Assembly: GCA_020628545.1 (NCBI GenBank) | Contig: JAHDEX010000002.1 | Span: 1-64,000 of the forward strand | From: Paracoccaceae bacterium | Lineage (GTDB): Bacteria; Pseudomonadota; Alphaproteobacteria; Rhodobacterales; Rhodobacteraceae | Reading direction: 5' to 3' | DNA: 64,000 bases | Shown: positions 8,134 through 17,652 of the stretch, piece by piece | Position numbering within the stretch: position 1 is the stretch's first letter | Layout: the number at the start of each line of letters is the position of its first letter | Translations under genes and position numbers: made by a program | The notes under the pieces: model-generated | Told to the model about the DNA's origin: nothing | What the model saw: the letters and a program-made list of their open reading frames with translations, nothing else | Database searches by the model: none

Positions 8134-10272
8134 ATGACGACTGCAGATGATCTGATCACGCTGGTCCGTGCCTACAATCCTCGCACCGATGAAGACATGT
8201 TGCGCCGCGCCTTCGCGTTCGGCGCACAAATGCACGACGGCCAGTTCCGCCATTCGGGCGAGCCGTATTTTACCCATCCTGTTGCTGTCACGAAGATCCT
8301 GGCAGAGCAGCAGATGGATGATGCAACACTCGTCACGGCACTTCTGCACGACACCATCGAAGACACCAAAGCCTCCTTTGCTGAGGTGGAACAGTTGTTC
8401 GGTCGCGAAATTGCGGAGCTGGTGGATGGCGTCACCAAGCTGACCAATCTGCAGCTGACCTCAACCCAGACCAAACAGGCCGAAAACTTCCGCAAGCTCT
8501 TTATGGCCACCTCCCGCGATCTGCGCGTGACGCTCGTGAAGCTGGCGGACCGTCTGCACAACATGCGGACAATCAAATCGATGCGCCCTGAAAAGCAGGC
8601 GCAGAAGTCCCACGAAACGATGGAGATCTTCGCGCCGCTCGCAGGCCGCATGGGAATGCAGTGGATGCGGGAAGAGCTCGAAGACCTCGCCTTCCGCGTC
8701 CTCAACCCCGAAGGCCGCAGCTCGATCATCCGTCGTTTCATTACGCTTCAGAAAGAAGCGGGTGATGTGGTCCAGAAGATCACTGCAGACATGCGCCTTG
8801 AACTGGACAAGGCAGGCGTCGCTGCAGACGTGGTGGGCCGCGCGAAAAAACCCTATTCGATCTGGCGCAAAATGCAGGAGAAAGAACAAAGCTTCTCGCG
8901 CCTGTCAGACATCTACGGTTTCCGCGTCATCGCCGCGACCGAGGCTGACTGCTACCGTGTGTTGGGCGCGATCCACCAACGCTGGCGCGCGGTGCCGGGG
9001 CGGTTCAAGGACTACATCAGCCAACCCAAATCCAACGGCTATCGGTCGATCCACACGACCGTTTCCGGTCGCGATGGCAAACGTGTTGAGGTCCAGATAC
9101 GCACCCGCGAAATGCACGAAGTCGCCGAAACCGGCGTTGCGGCGCACTGGTCCTACAAAAACGGCGAACGCGTTGAAAACCGCTTCGCCGTTGATCCGGT
9201 GGAATGGATCAGCAAGCTGACCGAACGTCTTGATGAAGATCAGGACCACGAAGAATTCCTCGAAGCTGTGAAGCTTGAGATGTACGTGGACCAGGTGTTC
9301 TGCTTTACGCCCAAAGGCGACGTGATCAAACTCCCGCGCGGGGCCACGCCAATTGACTTTGCCTATGCGATCCACACGCGCATCGGGTCCGCCATCGTTG
9401 GCGCAAAGGTCGACGGTCTACGCGTCCCGCTGTGGACACGGCTCAAGAACGGTCAATCGGTCGAGGCGATCACCGCCGAAGGCCAAACGCCACAAGCCAC
9501 ATGGCTCGACATTGTTGTGACGGGCCGCGCCAAGACAGCAATCCGAAAGTCGCTCAAGGAAGAAGACCGCGAGCGCTTTATCAAGCTGGGACGGGAGTTG
9601 GCCCGCGTCGCCTTCGAAAATGTCGGCAAGCGCGCCACCGAAAAAGCGTTGCGAACCGCGGCCAAGGCCCTCGCAATCGACGGTGTTGACGATCTGCTGT
9701 CCTACCTGGGCAGCGCGCAGATCACGGGGCGAGACGTTGTGGGCGCCATTTACCCGGATCTGATGCAGAAAGAGGGGGATGAGGTCAGCGCCGCCCGCGC
9801 GGTCGTAGGTCTGTCGCCTGATACGAACCACAAGCGGGCGCTTTGTTGCCAACCGGTCCCGGGCGAACGGATCATGGGGATCACCTATCGCGGACAAGGC
9901 GTTGTGGTACATGCCATCGACTGTGACGCTTTAGTCGATTTTGAGGATCAACCGGAACGCTGGGTCGATCTTCACTGGCAAGAAGGGGTTCATGCCGCCG
10001 TCAACTCTGTCACGCTGGATATGACGATCTCAAACGATGCGGGTGTCCTTGGGCGGCTCTGTACGCTGATCGGTGAGCAGAAAGCGAATATCTCCGACCT
10101 CAAATTTATCGAAAGAAAGCCAGATTATTACCGCCTTATGATGGATATTGATGTACGGGACGCAGAGCATTTCCACAGGGTACAGACCGCCCTGGAAGCG
10201 GAAAGCAACGTGTCATCCATCAGTCGCCATCGCGATCCTGGGCTTGCTGCAACAAACCAGGTCGAAACGTAA
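8134..10272 (+). CDS. Bifunctional (p)ppGpp synthetase/hydrolase (Rel/SpoT homologue)
   Basis: A 712-residue long RSH protein. Order: HD hydrolase domain (about residues 20-190, with THPVAVTKILA and LLHDTIEDT), synthetase domain (about 235-345, YGFRVIAATEADCYRVLG and KSNGYRSIHTTV), TGS domain (about 385-445, VFCFTPKGDVIKLPRGATP) and a C-terminal ACT domain (about 630-705, NDAGVLGRLCTLIGEQKANI). Both catalytic halves look intact, so this is probably the only long RSH of the cell and both makes and degrades the alarmone. It lies 38 bp after rpoZ. The start ATG at 8134 has no strong ribosome site, which suggests coupling to rpoZ. Confidence 0.97.
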   Translation: MTTADDLITLVRAYNPRTDEDMLRRAFAFGAQMHDGQFRHSGEPYFTHPVAVTKILAEQQMDDATLVTALLHDTIEDTKASFAEVEQLFGREIAELVDGVTKLTNLQLTSTQTKQAENFRKLFMATSRDLRVTLVKLADRLHNMRTIKSMRPEKQAQKSHETMEIFAPLAGRMGMQWMREELEDLAFRVLNPEGRSSIIRRFITLQKEAGDVVQKITADMRLELDKAGVAADVVGRAKKPYSIWRKMQEKEQSFSRLSDIYGFRVIAATEADCYRVLGAIHQRWRAVPGRFKDYISQPKSNGYRSIHTTVSGRDGKRVEVQIRTREMHEVAETGVAAHWSYKNGERVENRFAVDPVEWISKLTERLDEDQDHEEFLEAVKLEMYVDQVFCFTPKGDVIKLPRGATPIDFAYAIHTRIGSAIVGAKVDGLRVPLWTRLKNGQSVEAITAEGQTPQATWLDIVVTGRAKTAIRKSLKEEDRERFIKLGRELARVAFENVGKRATEKALRTAAKALAIDGVDDLLSYLGSAQITGRDVVGAIYPDLMQKEGDEVSAARAVVGLSPDTNHKRALCCQPVPGERIMGITYRGQGVVVHAIDCDALVDFEDQPERWVDLHWQEGVHAAVNSVTLDMTISNDAGVLGRLCTLIGEQKANISDLKFIERKPDYYRLMMDIDVRDAEHFHRVQTALEAESNVSSISRHRDPGLAATNQVET

Positions 10273-10284
10273 GAGGTTCATCAC

Positions 10285-10941
10285 TTGGTCTTTAAGCGCA
10301 GGGATAGGCGGCCCATCTGGCAGGTGGTGGCTGACTTCGTTTACCCGCGCGGGGGCTGGGCGAGAGCTGCGCAATATGTCAAGCACCGTGTCCGTCGTCT
10401 GCCTGACACGCCCGAGAAAATCTCACGTGGGGTCTGGGCTGGTGTTTTTACCGCCTTCACCCCCTTTTACGGCCTACACTTTGTGGTTGCCGCGATCATT
10501 GCGAAATTGATGCGGGGCAATATCCTCGCCTCCCTGATGGCGACGTTTTTTGGCAACCCGCTGACCTATGTCCCCATTGGCGTCGCCGCGCTTGAAACCG
10601 GCTATTGGATGCTCGGCCTACGGAGCGGCGGACAGATGGAACGCGGCTTGGGTGAAAAATTCGCAAGCGCGGGGCATGACCTGTGGCACAACTTCACCGC
10701 GCTATTCACAGCCGAAAAGATGGACTGGCGCGGCCTCAGCCTGTTCTACGATGAGGTTTTCTTTCCGTACCTCATCGGCGGAATCATCCCCGGCGTCATC
10801 TGCGCCACGTTCTGCTACTACTTGTCGGTGCCACTGATCAAAGCCTACCAAAAGCGCCGCAGGAATGCCCTGCGCAACAAGTTGGCGCAGCTTCAGAAGA
10901 AAACCGCAAATCCGGATGACGGGGGCGGCAGTGCAGGCTAA
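10285..10941 (+). CDS. DUF2062 inner-membrane protein
   Basis: A 218-residue protein with a basic N-terminus, then SRGVWAGVFTAFTPFYGLHF and FFGNPLTYVPIGVAALETGYW, the two motifs of DUF2062, and a further membrane segment near residues 160-185. A basic C-terminal tail follows. TTG at 10285 is the likely start, with AAGAGG upstream and the family N-terminus M-V-F-K-R-R; no ATG is available before the conserved part. It is 12 bp after the rsh stop and 31 bp before pdxJ. Function unknown. Confidence 0.85.
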   Translation: MVFKRRDRRPIWQVVADFVYPRGGWARAAQYVKHRVRRLPDTPEKISRGVWAGVFTAFTPFYGLHFVVAAIIAKLMRGNILASLMATFFGNPLTYVPIGVAALETGYWMLGLRSGGQMERGLGEKFASAGHDLWHNFTALFTAEKMDWRGLSLFYDEVFFPYLIGGIIPGVICATFCYYLSVPLIKAYQKRRRNALRNKLAQLQKKTANPDDGGGSAG

Positions 10942-10972
10942 GTCTTTGCAAGACTGACAAAGGACTGCCACC

Positions 10973-11716
10973 ATGACTGCCCCACTTCGCCTTGGCATCA
11001 ACATTGATCACGTGGCCACCGTGCGCAACGCCCGTGGCGGAGCTGTACCTGATCCTGTCCGCGCCGCTTTGATGGCCGAGGCTGCAGGGGCCGATGGTAT
11101 CACCGCCCACCTGCGGGAAGACCGTCGTCATATCCGTGACGCTGACATGACTGCGATCAAAGCCGCGATCAGCGTGCCGCTCAACTTTGAAATGGCGGCC
11201 ACCGCTGAGATGCAGAAGATCGCGCTTCTGACGCGGCCGAACGCGGTTTGCCTCGTCCCAGAGCGCCGGGAAGAGCGGACAACCGAGGGTGGCCTAAACG
11301 TCGCCGATGATGACAATCGCCTCGCCAACTACATCGCACCTTTTAAGGACGCAGGCACCCGCGTCTCCCTCTTCATCGGCCCCGAAGAGCGGCAGGTCGC
11401 GGCTGCCGCCAAGATCGGTGCTGATATCATCGAACTCCACTGCGGCACCTACTGCGATCTGCACGATGAGGGCCGCTTTGATGAACGCGACGCAGAGCTT
11501 GCGCGACTGACATCCATGGCCAAACACGCGCATGCTCTTGGCATCGAGGTTCACGCAGGCCACGGCCTCAGCTTCGACAACGTTGGCCCCATCGCCGCGC
11601 TGCCAGAGGTCGTTGAACTAAACATCGGCCACTTCCTGATTGGCGAGGCGATCTTCACGGGGCTGGACGCCGCGATCAAGGAAATGCGCCGGGTGATGGA
11701 TGAGGCACGCACATGA
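10973..11716 (+). CDS. pdxJ: Pyridoxine 5'-phosphate synthase
   Basis: A 247-residue TIM-barrel enzyme that joins 1-deoxyxylulose 5-phosphate with 3-amino-2-oxopropyl phosphate to form pyridoxine 5'-phosphate, the last step of the DXP-dependent vitamin B6 route. Characteristic stretches are [62 protein letters not shown] and [13 protein letters not shown]. Full family length. ATGA overlap with the Dabb gene; pdxJ-acpS proximity is common in proteobacteria. Confidence 0.97.
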   Translation: MTAPLRLGINIDHVATVRNARGGAVPDPVRAALMAEAAGADGITAHLREDRRHIRDADMTAIKAAISVPLNFEMAATAEMQKIALLTRPNAVCLVPERREERTTEGGLNVADDDNRLANYIAPFKDAGTRVSLFIGPEERQVAAAAKIGADIIELHCGTYCDLHDEGRFDERDAELARLTSMAKHAHALGIEVHAGHGLSFDNVGPIAALPEVVELNIGHFLIGEAIFTGLDAAIKEMRRVMDEART

Positions 11717-12012
11717 TCCAGCATGTCGTTATGCTCTCACTGGTCGAAGATCACGACGAGGCCGAACTGCAATCCGTCATGACCGGCCTTGCCGAACTCG
11801 ATTTGCCAGGCTTTGAAGGCTTCAGCCACGGTCGCAACATCGATCTGGAAAACAAGACACCAGACCACCCCTACGGTTTTATTTGCACGTTCAAAAATCA
11901 ATCCGCGCTTGAAACCTACGCTGCCGACCCAGACCATCAGGCCCTTGGCGCACGTCTGGTCGCCCTTTGCGGCGGCGGCGAGGGGATCATGGTCATGGAC
12001 CTTGTGGTATGA
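11713..12012 (+). CDS. Dabb-domain (stress-responsive A/B barrel) protein
   Basis: A 99-residue dimeric alpha/beta-barrel type protein. The N-terminal [10 protein letters not shown] strand with the conserved His, the [11 protein letters not shown] segment and [23 protein letters not shown] match the Dabb family. Starts inside the pdxJ stop (ATGA) and ends inside the start of the next gene. Relatives range from stress proteins to polyketide cyclases, so no reaction can be assigned. Confidence 0.75.
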   Translation: MIQHVVMLSLVEDHDEAELQSVMTGLAELDLPGFEGFSHGRNIDLENKTPDHPYGFICTFKNQSALETYAADPDHQALGARLVALCGGGEGIMVMDLVV

Positions 12013-12461
12013 AACATCTAACCGCAGCACTCGCGTTCCTTGCGACGCCCGCTGCTGCTCAGATTGTTTTGCCCTGCGATGACCTCGCGCTGGCCGACGC
12101 TATCGTCGAACCGTGGGAGGACCATACCCGTACGTTCGCCAACGGCGCGGTCCGGGTTGCGCTGATCGACACCATCGAACCCGCGCTTGGCGCATATTAC
12201 CTGATGGTTCTCTCGCCACCATACGACGAACTTGGCGCACGGCTGTGCCAGATGATTGGCTTTGACGAAGGTTTTGGGTTCACCAACTTGGAGTTCGCAA
12301 CGCTGAGCGCGGAATACGTCCCCTCACGCGGGCTGGAATTCCAGATCATGGGTCGTATCGCTGCCCCGGAATACGACTTCACCAACGCCGCGCGGTTGTG
12401 GCTGACCCTCAACCAAACGACCGGTGAGATTGCAACGTTCATGGAGCTCGGAAACGAATGA
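12009..12461 (+). CDS. Hypothetical secreted protein
   Basis: A 150-residue protein with an Ala-rich signal peptide ending TPAAA-Q, so it is probably periplasmic. Two Cys residues (LPCDDLA and ARLCQMIG) could form a disulphide. No family recognised. ATGA overlaps at both ends tie it to the Dabb gene and acpS in one transcript. The start at 12009 is the only one consistent with the signal peptide. Confidence 0.75.
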   Translation: MKHLTAALAFLATPAAAQIVLPCDDLALADAIVEPWEDHTRTFANGAVRVALIDTIEPALGAYYLMVLSPPYDELGARLCQMIGFDEGFGFTNLEFATLSAEYVPSRGLEFQIMGRIAAPEYDFTNAARLWLTLNQTTGEIATFMELGNE

Positions 12462-12874
12462 TCCTCGGCGTTGGCACCGATCTTGCGAACATCGAACGGA
12501 TCCAAGGCACGCTGGACCGTTTCGGCGACCGCTTCCGAAACCGCGTCTTCACCGATATCGAACAGGCCAAGGCCGAACGCCGCATGGACACCGCCGGGAC
12601 TTATGCCAAGCGTTGGGCCGCGAAAGAGGCTTGCTCGAAAGCGCTGGGCACCGGGCTGCGCATGGGCATCGCTTGGAAAGATATGGCAGTCAGCAACCTG
12701 CGCACCGGACAACCGGTCATGGCCGTTACCGGCTGGGCCAAGGACCGTTTGGACGAGATGACCCCTCCTGGGCACGAAGCCATTATCCACGTCACGCTCA
12801 CAGACGACCACCCCTGGGCACAGGCTTTTGTGGTGATCGAAGCGCGACCGTTGACCGGCGAAAACACCGCCTGA
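12458..12874 (+). CDS. acpS: Holo-[acyl-carrier-protein] synthase
   Basis: A 138-residue AcpS that moves 4'-phosphopantetheine from CoA to apo-ACP. The N-terminal [15 protein letters not shown] (Mg-binding Asp) and [17 protein letters not shown] (Mg-binding Glu) motifs are intact. Last gene of the rpoZ-rsh-DUF2062-pdxJ chain, overlapping the gene before it by 4 bp. In many roseobacters lepB, rnc and era come next; here an acyltransferase gene follows instead. Confidence 0.95.
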   Translation: MILGVGTDLANIERIQGTLDRFGDRFRNRVFTDIEQAKAERRMDTAGTYAKRWAAKEACSKALGTGLRMGIAWKDMAVSNLRTGQPVMAVTGWAKDRLDEMTPPGHEAIIHVTLTDDHPWAQAFVVIEARPLTGENTA

Positions 12875-13026
12875 TCTCTCCCAATTTTGAGTGAAATTCA
12901 CCCGTCGCGCAGGGCTTTGTTTCCGATTCGCGGACAGAATGGGGCAACTTTTGGTCCCGTCACCTAGATGGGTTAGGATCGCAACACCTTGTTATGTGTC
13001 TTTTTTGTACTCAGTTGAGGGACCGC

Positions 13027-14133
13027 ATGGCCGTCACTACCCCCGACTTCGTGTGGAGCGGAACAAACAAAGCAGCAATGCAAAACAGCAAGCTTGACGG
13101 CCTGCAAGCTGGGCGCGCGATCGCCGCATTGATGGTGGTCGCCTTCCACGCAAACGTCTTCATCCTGCCCGCCAAGATGTATGATGGCACCACAGCCGGT
13201 GCCGCATTCAACATGGGTTATGCCGGGGTTGAGTTCTTTTTCGTTCTCTCCGGCTTCATCATGTATTTCGTCCACGCCCGCCATTTCGGTCAGGTGGATC
13301 GCGCGGGCACGTTCCTCCGGCGCCGCGCCTTGCGGATCTATCCGCTCTATTGGTCCATCCTTGGCGTCGTCCTGCTTGTTGATGCTTTGACGATGTTCGG
13401 TCCCGCGCAACCATGGAGCTGGGCAGAGGGCCTTGCATCAATTTTTCTGATCCCCACTGCCGACTTCCCGATCATGCGGATTGCCTGGACCCTCATGCAT
13501 GAGATGCTGTTTTATCTCGTCTTCGCGAGTCTGATCCTCGCGCGCGTGGGTGGCACTTGGGTGTTTGGCCTTTGGATGCTGGGCTGCATCGTCCTGCCCT
13601 TCATCGGCGTGCCGTCCGGGCCCTTTAGCGTGATCTTTTCGGCCTACAACCTGCTCTTTGCCTTCGGCATGGTCGCCGCATGGGGCTTCCGCCGCCTGAC
13701 AACAGCAGGTGCGCTTTGCCTGCTTGGGCTCGGGTTTGGCATGTTCGCGGGTATTGGCTTGTCCGAGGCGCTGGGTGGCGTCGTATGGGATCAAGCCTCC
13801 CGCACATGGGGCTACGGCATCGGGGCCGCGATGATGACCGCGGCATTGGCCACAGGGATCGCGCGTCCACCAAGATGGCTTGTCTTCCTTGGCGACGCGT
13901 CCTACTCGATCTACCTCATCCACCTCCCGGTGATGAGCGCGCTGGCCTTCCTGCTCGCCTCGCTCGGCCTGCCATGGGGACTTCCGCCAGAGGTCATGCT
14001 GGTCGCTTTGATGATCATCTCAGCCGCCGTCGGGAGCCTGTGTTTTCTCCTCATCGAACGCCCGATGATGCGCACCTTTGCCCGCAACGAAAAACAGGCG
14101 ACGATGAAGCCGCCCGTTTATCAGGATCTCTAG
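13027..14133 (+). CDS. Membrane acyltransferase 3 family protein
   Basis: A 368-residue integral membrane O-acyltransferase (Acyl_transf_3) with about ten hydrophobic segments. The N-terminal block DGLQAGRAIAALMVVAFHANVF contains the expected Arg and His, YAGVEFFFVLSGFIMYF follows, then RRRALRIYPLYW, and the C-terminal WLVFLGDASYSIYLIHLPV closes it. Such enzymes transfer acyl groups to envelope polysaccharide or lipid. The start at 13027 has GAGGGA upstream; a longer start at 12994 is possible but lacks a good ribosome site. Convergent with the fadJ-like gene, 9 bp apart. Confidence 0.85.
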   Translation: MAVTTPDFVWSGTNKAAMQNSKLDGLQAGRAIAALMVVAFHANVFILPAKMYDGTTAGAAFNMGYAGVEFFFVLSGFIMYFVHARHFGQVDRAGTFLRRRALRIYPLYWSILGVVLLVDALTMFGPAQPWSWAEGLASIFLIPTADFPIMRIAWTLMHEMLFYLVFASLILARVGGTWVFGLWMLGCIVLPFIGVPSGPFSVIFSAYNLLFAFGMVAAWGFRRLTTAGALCLLGLGFGMFAGIGLSEALGGVVWDQASRTWGYGIGAAMMTAALATGIARPPRWLVFLGDASYSIYLIHLPVMSALAFLLASLGLPWGLPPEVMLVALMIISAAVGSLCFLLIERPMMRTFARNEKQATMKPPVYQDL

Positions 14134-14142
14134 GGAACCGCC

Positions 14143-16329
14143 TTACGCGGCTTTCTTGGCCTGCGGTCCAAAGCGTCCGTAGAAGCTCTGCGTCTTGTCC
14201 GCCATCTCGCGCAGCAGGGCAGGGGTGCTGAACCGCTCGCCGTAAATCGCCGTCAGCTCATCACACCGCTCCGCCGCATAAGGCGTGCCGATGATGTCGA
14301 GCCAGCTGAACGGTCCACCAGACCAAGGCGCAAAGCCCCAGCCGAGGATTGCGCCAACGTCGCCCTCACGGATGTCTTCCAGCACACCTTCTTCCAGCGC
14401 GCGAACCGCTTCCAGCGTCTGCGCAAACAATAACCGGTGCTGCACGTCAATCAGGTCAGGCTGCTCGTCGGCTGTCGGGTACTTTTCGGAAAGCCCTTCC
14501 CATAGCCCCTGACGCTTGCCCTTCTCGTCGTAACTATAGAAGCCTGCGTTCGATTTCCGTCCCAAACGGCCCTCGTCGAACATCCAGAACAACACTTCGT
14601 CCTGCGCGTCGTCGTAAGCATCGCCCATCGCGGCCTTCGTCGCTTTGGCAATCTTCACGCCCAAGTCGATAGAGGTCTCATCCGTCAACTGCAGCGGGCC
14701 AAGGGGCATGCCCACCAGTTTCGCGGCATTCTCGATCAGCGCGGGTGCAACCCCTTCCTTCACCATCCGAATACCTTCGTTGATGTAAGGAATGATGCAG
14801 CGGTTGGCGTAGAAGAACCGCTCGTCATTGACGACAATCGGGGTCTTCTTGATCTGGCGGACGTAGTCGAGCGCTTTGGCCACAGCCTCATCACCCGTCT
14901 CTTTGCCCTTGATGATCTCCACCAGCAACATCTTGTCGACGGGGCTGAAGAAATGGATGCCGATGAACTTCTCAGCATCGTTGGCAGCCTTCGCCAGTTC
15001 CGTGATCGGCAGCGTAGACGTGTTTGTCGCAAAGATCGCATCCGGGCAGGCGGCCTGCACCTTTTGCGTGACTTCGGCCTTCACGCCTACGTCCTCAAAC
15101 ACCGCTTCCACGATCAGATCGCAACCTGCGAGAGCGCTGTAGTCGGTCGTCGCGTTGATCAGGCCCAGAACAGCGTCTTTCTTCTCTTCCGTCGCCTTCT
15201 TCCGCGCGATGCCTTTGTCCATGTAAGCGGTGGTGTAGGACTTGCCCTTATCCGCCGCTTCCTGCGTGCTGTCGATCAGCACCACCTGAATGCCAGCCAA
15301 GGCAGAGACCAGCGCGATCCCGGCACCCATCATGCCCGCACCAATGATGCCGACTTTTTGAACCTTCTGATCATCCACAGCCGGACGGTTCGCGCCTTTC
15401 TCAAGCGCTTCCTTGTTGATGAACAAGGACCGGATCATCGCTTCGGACGAGGGGTTCAACAGAACAGATGTAAACCACCGCGCTTCGATCTTGATCGCTG
15501 TATCAAACGGCACCATCGCACCTTCGTAGACGGCCGACAGGAGCGCCTTCGCCGCAGGATAAACCCCCTGCGTCTTGCCATTCACCATCGCGGAGGCGCC
15601 AACAAAGGTCATGAACCCAGCCGGATGATACGGCGCGCCGCCTGGCATCTTATAGCCCTTCTCATCCCATGGCTTCACGATCTTCGGCTCGGACAGAACC
15701 CATTCTTTCGCAGCCGCCACAGGATCATCAACAACCTCGTCGATCACCCCAGCCGCTTTGGCTTTCTTCGGATCGTTCAGCTTGCCTTCCAGCAGTAGCG
15801 GAGAAGCTGCCATCGCACCCATCTTACGGACCAGACGCGTCGTGCCGCCCATGCCGGGGAAGATACCCACCATGATCTCTGGCAGGCCGATCTTCGCTTT
15901 CGGATTGTCAGCCGCAAAGATGCGGTGACAGGCCAATGGAATTTCCAGGCCAATCCCCAGCGCCGTGCCGGGCAGGGCGGCTGCAATTGGCTTGCCGCCC
16001 TTGTTGGTCTTCGGGTCCATGCCCGCACGCTCAATCTTGCGCAGGATGCCGTGGGACTGCATCAGACCATCCATCAGGCCCTTTGCAGGGTTATCACCCG
16101 CAGCAGCCTTCATCTTTGCAATCACATTCAGGTCCATGCCGCCTGCAAACGTGTCCTTGCCAGAGGTGATCACAACACCTTTGACGGCATCATCCGCCAG
16201 CGCCTCGTCAACCAAAGCATCCAACTCGCCCCAGCCTTCGAGGCTCAGCACGTTCATGCTCTTGTTCGGGACATCCCACGTGATGATCGCAACGCCATCA
16301 TCACCAGTTTTCATTGTAAAGTCAGCCAT
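14143..16329 (-). CDS. fadJ: Multifunctional fatty-acid oxidation alpha subunit (enoyl-CoA hydratase / 3-hydroxyacyl-CoA dehydrogenase)
   Basis: A 728-residue FadB/FadJ-type protein. The N-terminal hydratase/isomerase domain (about residues 1-200) shows SGKDTFAGGMDLN and LPEIMVGIFPGMGGTTRL; the NAD-binding dehydrogenase domain starts at about 325 with KVGIIGAGMMGAGIALVSA, includes FFSPVDKMLLVEII, and the C-terminal 3HCDH domains end with WGFAPWSGGPFSWLD. Catalyses two consecutive beta-oxidation steps. It follows the thiolase gene by 12 bp in the same operon and has AAGGAG before its start. The symbol is by similarity; FadB versus FadJ cannot be separated here. Confidence 0.92.
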   Translation of the reverse strand: MADFTMKTGDDGVAIITWDVPNKSMNVLSLEGWGELDALVDEALADDAVKGVVITSGKDTFAGGMDLNVIAKMKAAAGDNPAKGLMDGLMQSHGILRKIERAGMDPKTNKGGKPIAAALPGTALGIGLEIPLACHRIFAADNPKAKIGLPEIMVGIFPGMGGTTRLVRKMGAMAASPLLLEGKLNDPKKAKAAGVIDEVVDDPVAAAKEWVLSEPKIVKPWDEKGYKMPGGAPYHPAGFMTFVGASAMVNGKTQGVYPAAKALLSAVYEGAMVPFDTAIKIEARWFTSVLLNPSSEAMIRSLFINKEALEKGANRPAVDDQKVQKVGIIGAGMMGAGIALVSALAGIQVVLIDSTQEAADKGKSYTTAYMDKGIARKKATEEKKDAVLGLINATTDYSALAGCDLIVEAVFEDVGVKAEVTQKVQAACPDAIFATNTSTLPITELAKAANDAEKFIGIHFFSPVDKMLLVEIIKGKETGDEAVAKALDYVRQIKKTPIVVNDERFFYANRCIIPYINEGIRMVKEGVAPALIENAAKLVGMPLGPLQLTDETSIDLGVKIAKATKAAMGDAYDDAQDEVLFWMFDEGRLGRKSNAGFYSYDEKGKRQGLWEGLSEKYPTADEQPDLIDVQHRLLFAQTLEAVRALEEGVLEDIREGDVGAILGWGFAPWSGGPFSWLDIIGTPYAAERCDELTAIYGERFSTPALLREMADKTQSFYGRFGPQAKKAA

Positions 16330-16341
16330 TTGAGATGCTCC

Positions 16342-17553
16342 TTACACGCGTTCAATGATGGTGGCCGCACCCATGCCGGATGCGATGCAAAGGGTGGCAA
16401 GGCCGGTGCCTTTGCCCGTGCGCTCAAGCTCATCAAGCAGTGTGCCGATGATGATCGCGCCCGTGGCACCCAGCGGGTGACCCATGGCGATAGAGCCGCC
16501 GTTGACGTTCACCACAGATGGATCAACGTCAAACCGCTGCATGAAGCGCAACACGACAGACGCAAATGCCTCATTCACTTCAAAAAGATCAATGTCAGAG
16601 ATCGACATGCCAGAGTCGGCGAGGATCTTTTCGGTCACCGGCACGGGACCCGTTAGCATGATCGTCGGATCGGTCCCGATCTTGGCGGTGTGCTTGATCA
16701 CAGCGCGCGGCTTGATGCCGTGCTTTTCGCCATATTCCTTGTTGCCAATCAACAGGCCAGCTGCGCCGTCCACGATCCCGGAAGAGTTCCCGGCGTGGTG
16801 GATGTGGTTGATCTTCTCAAGGTGCGGGTACTTCATCAAGGCCACCTTGTCGAAGCCCGGCATCACCTCACCCATTTGCTGGAACGCAGGGTTGAGCGCG
16901 CCAAGCGCCTGCATATCCGTACCCGGACGCATGTATTCGTCGTTGTCGAGGATCGTCAGGCCGTTCTGGTCCTTCACAGCCACAATAGACTTGTCGAACC
17001 GCTTGTCGTCCCAGGCAGTCGCAGCACGCTTCTGAGATTCCATCGCCAACTGGTCCGCCTCATCACGGGTGAAGCCATACTCCGTCGCGATAATATCGGC
17101 GGAGATGCCCTGCGGGACAAAGTAGGTGTCCATCGCAATCGACGGATCAACCGCGATTGCAGCACCGTCAGATCCCATGGCCACACGGCCCATCATCTCA
17201 ACGCCGCCCGCGATATAGGCATCGCCCGCGCCGCCTTTAACCTGGTTGGCAGCGAGGTTCACAGCCTCCATGCCGGATGCACAGAACCGGTTGATGGCAA
17301 GGCCGGGAATCGACTGATCAAGATCAGAGGCCAGAACGGCCGTCCGGGCCAAACACCCACCTTGTTCGCCAACCTGGGTCACGTTACCCCAGATCACGTC
17401 TTCAACGGCGTGGCCATCCAGGTTGTTGCGCTCTTTCAGCGCGTTCAGGACACCGGCAGACAACCGGGCAGACGTCACCTCGTGCAGGCTACCGTCCTTG
17501 CGGCCTTTGCCACGCGGCGTGCGCACGGCGTCGTAGATATAAGCTTCGGTCAT
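16342..17553 (-). CDS. fadA: Acetyl-CoA C-acyltransferase (thiolase)
   Basis: A 403-residue thiolase that cleaves 3-ketoacyl-CoA. The nucleophilic Cys is in INRFCASGMEAVNLAA, the active-site His in GGSIAMGHPLGATGA, and the second Cys in ATLCIASGMGAATI. A strong GAGGAGG lies before the ATG at 17553. First gene of the thiolase-FadJ operon. A TTGACG-type inverted repeat sits 32-47 bp upstream, matching sites near the MerR-type regulator gene further on, so the operon is probably controlled by that regulator. Confidence 0.93.
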   Translation of the reverse strand: MTEAYIYDAVRTPRGKGRKDGSLHEVTSARLSAGVLNALKERNNLDGHAVEDVIWGNVTQVGEQGGCLARTAVLASDLDQSIPGLAINRFCASGMEAVNLAANQVKGGAGDAYIAGGVEMMGRVAMGSDGAAIAVDPSIAMDTYFVPQGISADIIATEYGFTRDEADQLAMESQKRAATAWDDKRFDKSIVAVKDQNGLTILDNDEYMRPGTDMQALGALNPAFQQMGEVMPGFDKVALMKYPHLEKINHIHHAGNSSGIVDGAAGLLIGNKEYGEKHGIKPRAVIKHTAKIGTDPTIMLTGPVPVTEKILADSGMSISDIDLFEVNEAFASVVLRFMQRFDVDPSVVNVNGGSIAMGHPLGATGAIIIGTLLDELERTGKGTGLATLCIASGMGAATIIERV

Positions 17554-17584
17554 GGGGGCTCCTCCTCATGCGGAAATTCTATAC

Positions 17585-17600
17585 TTGACGTGCGCGTCAA
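17585..17600. promoter_or_regulatory. TTGACG inverted repeat upstream of thiolase gene (candidate MerR-type operator)
   Basis: The sequence TTGACGTGCGCGTCAA is a near-perfect palindrome (TTGACG...CGTCAA arms). It lies 32-47 bp upstream of the thiolase start. The same TTGACG/CGTCAA arms occur at 21192-21223 and 21504-21521, around the two MerR-family regulator genes. A link to a shared regulator is inferred. Confidence 0.6.
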
Positions 17601-17652
17601 GCGAAGAGGATTCAAGCCGTGCCGTTGCGTCAGACGAAAACGTGACTTGAGG

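Noticed and set aside
14131-14160. Possible terminator (CCGC-CTTAC-GCGG then CTTTCTT) after the acyltransferase gene
   Set aside because: Four-pair stem lying inside the last codons of the convergent fadJ-like gene; too weak to call.
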